Positions 7,189-9,261 of a stretch of 9,261 bases of DNA are shown piece by piece. Source of the stretch: Candidatus Neomicrothrix sp. UBA2974 (GTDB lineage: Bacteria > Actinomycetota > Acidimicrobiia > Acidimicrobiales > MedAcidi-G1); contig DEAU01000013.1 in NCBI GenBank assembly GCA_002348705.1, forward strand, positions 187,307 to 196,567, given 5' to 3'. How positions within the stretch are numbered: the first letter of the stretch is position 1; the number at the start of each line of letters is the position of its first letter. The notes under the pieces are model-generated. The model was not told the origin of the DNA. It did not search any database and saw only the letters and a program-made list of their open reading frames with translations. The position numbers and the translations under genes were made by a program.

Positions 7189-7364
7189 TCGCTTGAGTCA
7201 GGCCCTATTGGTCAGGGCGCCGCAGGCCTGCAGGAGCAGACCATGGAAGTGGTGGACGGTGTTTTCCAACTTCCCTGATCTCAAGGGTTCATGGACTATC
7301 GGTTCTTGTTTGAAGGCTGGTCTAGCTATGTCTCGCTTCATGCTCTCCACTACGAAGTCGAACG

Positions 7365-8216
7365 TCAGAGACCGCCGCGTTTTTGAAGTCGGACTAGTGG
7401 AATGAGAGCTATGGCGGCCAGTGCAACTAGACCGCCTGCAACCAGCAGTGGGCTGCGCTTGCGGCCGTCGGTCTCTTTTGGTGAGACCACTTCTGCCTCA
7501 GGTCGACTTGTAGGTGCAGGAACGGTTTCCGCTGCAGATTGTTCTTGTGTCGTGGTTGGCGAGCCTGTGTCACTTCGGTTTGGTGGAGGGGGAGTTGTAT
7601 ACCACTCAGTTAGAGCAGAAGAATTTGAGCTCCGATTGGTCATATTGCCCACCGGTGTTCCGAAAGCCTCGATGTAGCCGATGGAGACAGTGAATCTTGT
7701 TGGCCTGATTCCGGTGATGCGGATCTGGTAGGTCCCTGCACTTCCTATCTCGCTGAAGTCGAGGAGCCGCAGATAGTTGGTTCCGCTAAAGGGTTCCGCA
7801 AATTCTTCTCGAAGATTTGCCTTGAGCACTAGGACCGATTGATCCGGCCGCCGAAGTGCCAGTGATGGAAAAGAGCCTTCAGGGAAGGTGTTTTCCGGTG
7901 CCAGATCGGGCACAAGGAGTGAGATTTTTAGGTGCTCTCCTTGAGGAATCTGAAATTGGAACCCTCGTTGGTCTTGCGCCGAAAGCAGGGTTCCGTAGAG
8001 GGCAAAGGAGATCCGAGCATCAGGTAGGAGTGGTCCGTTTTCGGGCTCGGCATGTTGCTCCTCTAGGAAGAGTGGGTCATGGGCGCGCGCCACTTTCGGT
8101 AAGGCAACTACACCGCACAGGAGGAGGAACACCAATGTTCCTAGGAGAGTCAGCTTTCGCCAAGGTCGAGAAGTTTCAATGGTTGCTGGAGTCACCTGGC
8201 GGGACATGGGATCCAT
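7365..8216 (-). CDS. Type I membrane protein with PPC-like beta domain
   Basis: 283 residues. A signal peptide has its hydrophobic core at 22-40 and ARA at 43-45, so the mature chain should begin HDPLF at His46. Residues 65-185 form a beta-rich domain with PPC-like features: ISFALYGTL, a polar exposed strand RGFQFQIPQGEHLKISLL, an LRLLDF strand and GTYQIRITG near the end. Residues 187-254 are a Ser/Thr/Pro/Asn stalk. A C-terminal TM helix (256-275) ends in a short basic tail (RLQKRGGL), giving an outward-facing anchored protein. ATG 8216 or ATG 8207 could be the start; neither has a strong ribosome site. It converges on the coiled-coil membrane protein with 176 bases between. I recognise no enzyme motif; an envelope-associated binding role is inference. 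Confidence 0.8.
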   Translation of the reverse strand: MDPMSRQVTPATIETSRPWRKLTLLGTLVFLLLCGVVALPKVARAHDPLFLEEQHAEPENGPLLPDARISFALYGTLLSAQDQRGFQFQIPQGEHLKISLLVPDLAPENTFPEGSFPSLALRRPDQSVLVLKANLREEFAEPFSGTNYLRLLDFSEIGSAGTYQIRITGIRPTRFTVSIGYIEAFGTPVGNMTNRSSNSSALTEWYTTPPPPNRSDTGSPTTTQEQSAAETVPAPTSRPEAEVVSPKETDGRKRSPLLVAGGLVALAAIALIPLVRLQKRGGL

Positions 8217-8434
8217 TGCTTTCGGGGTTTGTGGTGGTCTGTTTTCGGGCTCGACATGTGTTCGCTAGCTGATTTTTGTATGCGTGTTTTGCGCAATGGG
8301 ATCTAGTAACAGCATCCTCAGGGACTATCTATAGGTCTAGCAACTGTGGATTTAGACGCCGACCAAACCAACTGATTGAGATTCTTGGATAAGCGAATAT
8401 TGTGAGCGATTAGGTTTCTGGCCGGGGGTAGACA

Positions 8435-8968
8435 ATGGGTGTTCTTCATGAACTGAGCTTTGAGGCGAAACCAGCAAATGCCCTGCAACGGCTGGTACAG
8501 ACGGTGTCGTCCAGCCGATTCGGAGCGGCCTTTTTCGCCAGGACCCTGTATCCGCAGGATAAGGCAATCTTCAAGTTGACTGGAGGGCGACTGACAGTTC
8601 CGACCGTCCTCGCTGGGTTGCCAGTGCTGATGTTTACTACCACTGGCGCTAAGACCGGTAGACGTCGGACGATGCCACTCCTAGGGATCCCCGTAGGGGA
8701 AGATCTGGCAGTAATCGGGTCCAACTACGGCCAGAAGCAGACCCCCGGTTGGGTCTACAACCTCGAATCCGATCCCGCGGCAACAGTCGAGTACAAAGGC
8801 CGTTCTGTCGAAGTGTCTGCCCGTCGGGCTGATGAGGCAGAAACCGGTCAGATCTTTCAACTGGCGAGCCGGGTCTATCCGGGCTATGCCAAATACCGCG
8901 TTAGAGCCAGTCACCGTGTCATACGGGTATTCGTCCTGGAGAAGGCCTCGTCGAACGCAACGCCCTAG
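8435..8968 (+). CDS. F420-dependent nitroreductase/quinone reductase (Ddn family)
   Basis: 177 residues, near the usual length. It has the family signature: MFTTTGAKTGRRRTMPLL (66-83), the GSNYGQ and PGWVYNL segments (95-110), VEYKGRSVEVSAR, and the C-terminal YAKYRVRASHRVIRVFVLE. The TGxKTGRxRTMPL and PGWxYNL parts form the deazaflavin-binding split-barrel of the Ddn/F420H2-quinone-reductase group. Members use reduced F420 to reduce quinones, nitro compounds or other acceptors, often at the membrane; which acceptor applies here cannot be read. ATG 8435 is preceded by GGGGG (8424-8428) 6 bases upstream. It is a single gene divergent from the type I membrane protein. It implies that the host makes F420. 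Confidence 0.92.
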   Translation: MGVLHELSFEAKPANALQRLVQTVSSSRFGAAFFARTLYPQDKAIFKLTGGRLTVPTVLAGLPVLMFTTTGAKTGRRRTMPLLGIPVGEDLAVIGSNYGQKQTPGWVYNLESDPAATVEYKGRSVEVSARRADEAETGQIFQLASRVYPGYAKYRVRASHRVIRVFVLEKASSNATP

Positions 8969-8980
8969 ACGTCCTGTTCG

Positions 8981-9005
8981 GTCGCCTTCCAGACACGGCG
9001 ACTTT
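8981..9005 (+). terminator. Weak hairpin after the Ddn-family gene
   Basis: GTCGCC (8981-8986) pairs with GGCGAC (8997-9002) over a 10-base loop, then TTT, 12 bases after the stop codon. The stem is short and the T run minimal, so termination is only possible. Confidence 0.3.
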
Positions 9006-9105
9006 CGGAGCAACGAGGAAGTTTTGGCGCGCCATTAGGAAGTCAGCGCTTCGGCTTTCAAATCGACACGTACCAGCGGTCGGACAGATTTGGAAGGCAA
9101 CTGCG

Positions 9106-9261
9106 ATGAATCGGTCTGGGATGGTTGTGCTTTTCTTTTTCTTAGCTTCTTGCAGTGGTGCTGCAGAGCAGCCCGCATCTTTGTCAGAAACGACTCTTTC
9201 GCCCGGAGTTGACAGATTGACGACGGTTGCTCCGACGACGACGGTTGCTCTGACGACGACG
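9106..9261 (+). CDS. Lipoprotein, N-terminal part, Thr-rich stalk (runs off window)
   Basis: An open frame of 52 codons from ATG 9106 to the window end. GGAAGG at 9092-9097, 8 bases upstream, is a strong ribosome site. The protein begins with a short n-region, a hydrophobic core VVLFFFL and the lipobox LASC, so lipidation at Cys16 and membrane anchoring are expected. The mature part starts Ser-Gly-Ala-Ala and becomes a Thr/Val/Ala/Pro stalk (TTVAPTTTVALTTT). The functional domain lies beyond the window, so the role is unknown. Confidence 0.75.
   Translation, partial: MNRSGMVVLFFFLASCSGAAEQPASLSETTLSPGVDRLTTVAPTTTVALTTT
9220..9261 (+). repeat. 18-bp tandem repeat coding a Thr-rich hexapeptide
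   Basis: The unit ACGACGGTTGCTC(C/T)GACG occurs at 9220-9237 and 9238-9255 with one base difference, and a third copy begins at 9256 and is cut by the window end. It codes TTVAPT, then TTVALT, inside the lipoprotein stalk. Confidence 0.85.

Noticed and set aside
7202..7218. GCCCT/AGGGC hairpin after the coiled-coil membrane protein gene, as a terminator
   Set aside because: The stem is only 5 bp and no T tract follows.
7402..8272. Plus-strand open frames opposite the type I membrane protein
   Set aside because: The minus-strand product has a signal peptide, beta domain, stalk and TM helix in order; the plus frames show nothing coherent.
8376..8403. TTGAGA, 16 bases, TATTGT as a promoter for the Ddn-family gene
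   Set aside because: The match to a sigma-70-type consensus is partial and expected by chance in this AT-richer gap.

Overview
The window looks like a moderately GC-rich actinobacterial chromosome segment. The best guess is the class Acidimicrobiia. The lineage rests on three things: an F420-dependent Ddn-type oxidoreductase, GTG and ATG starts with purine-rich ribosome sites, and several exported proteins with Thr/Pro-rich linkers (TTTVAP-like) or FnIII/S1-protease architecture. The class assignment is inference and was not tested by a search.

Layout. 1-57 is the 3' part of a tRNA-Ile(GAT), followed by a perfect 12-bp hairpin. 197-1240 (+) is a saccharopine-dehydrogenase-like NAD(P)-binding protein. 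It converges on 1295-2086 (-), an inositol-monophosphatase family phosphatase that resembles HisN. Only 14 bases separate the HisN start from the start of the main gene, 2101-5742 (+). That gene encodes a 1213-residue secreted protein with a signal peptide, two kinds of tandem N-terminal modules, six FnIII domains and an S1 (chymotrypsin-fold) serine protease that appears to sit inside the second FnIII domain. Its stop overlaps a 28-codon ORF, which overlaps a 42-codon ORF, which overlaps 5953-7188 (+). The last gene encodes a single-pass membrane protein: cytoplasmic coiled coil, one TM helix, Thr-rich stalk, peptidoglycan-binding-like module and PPC domain. Converging on it is 7365-8216 (-), a type I membrane protein with a PPC-like beta domain. 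8435-8968 (+) is the Ddn-family F420 enzyme. 9106 to the window end is the start of a lipoprotein gene with an 18-bp repeat coding a Thr-rich stalk.

How they may work together. The flanking genes (tRNA, dehydrogenase-like, HisN-like, Ddn-like) look like ordinary chromosomal housekeeping or accessory metabolism. The middle, about 2.1-8.2 kb, is an envelope block. A secreted multi-domain protease is translationally linked, through tiny ORFs, to a membrane-anchored PPC/peptidoglycan-binding protein, and a second anchored PPC-like protein lies opposite. A surface proteolysis or cell-wall-associated system is a reasonable hypothesis, but nothing in the sequence names its substrate. There is no CRISPR array, insertion sequence or phage gene. 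No gene-free stretch exceeds 300 bases; the largest gap (8217-8434) lies between divergent genes and shows no convincing site.
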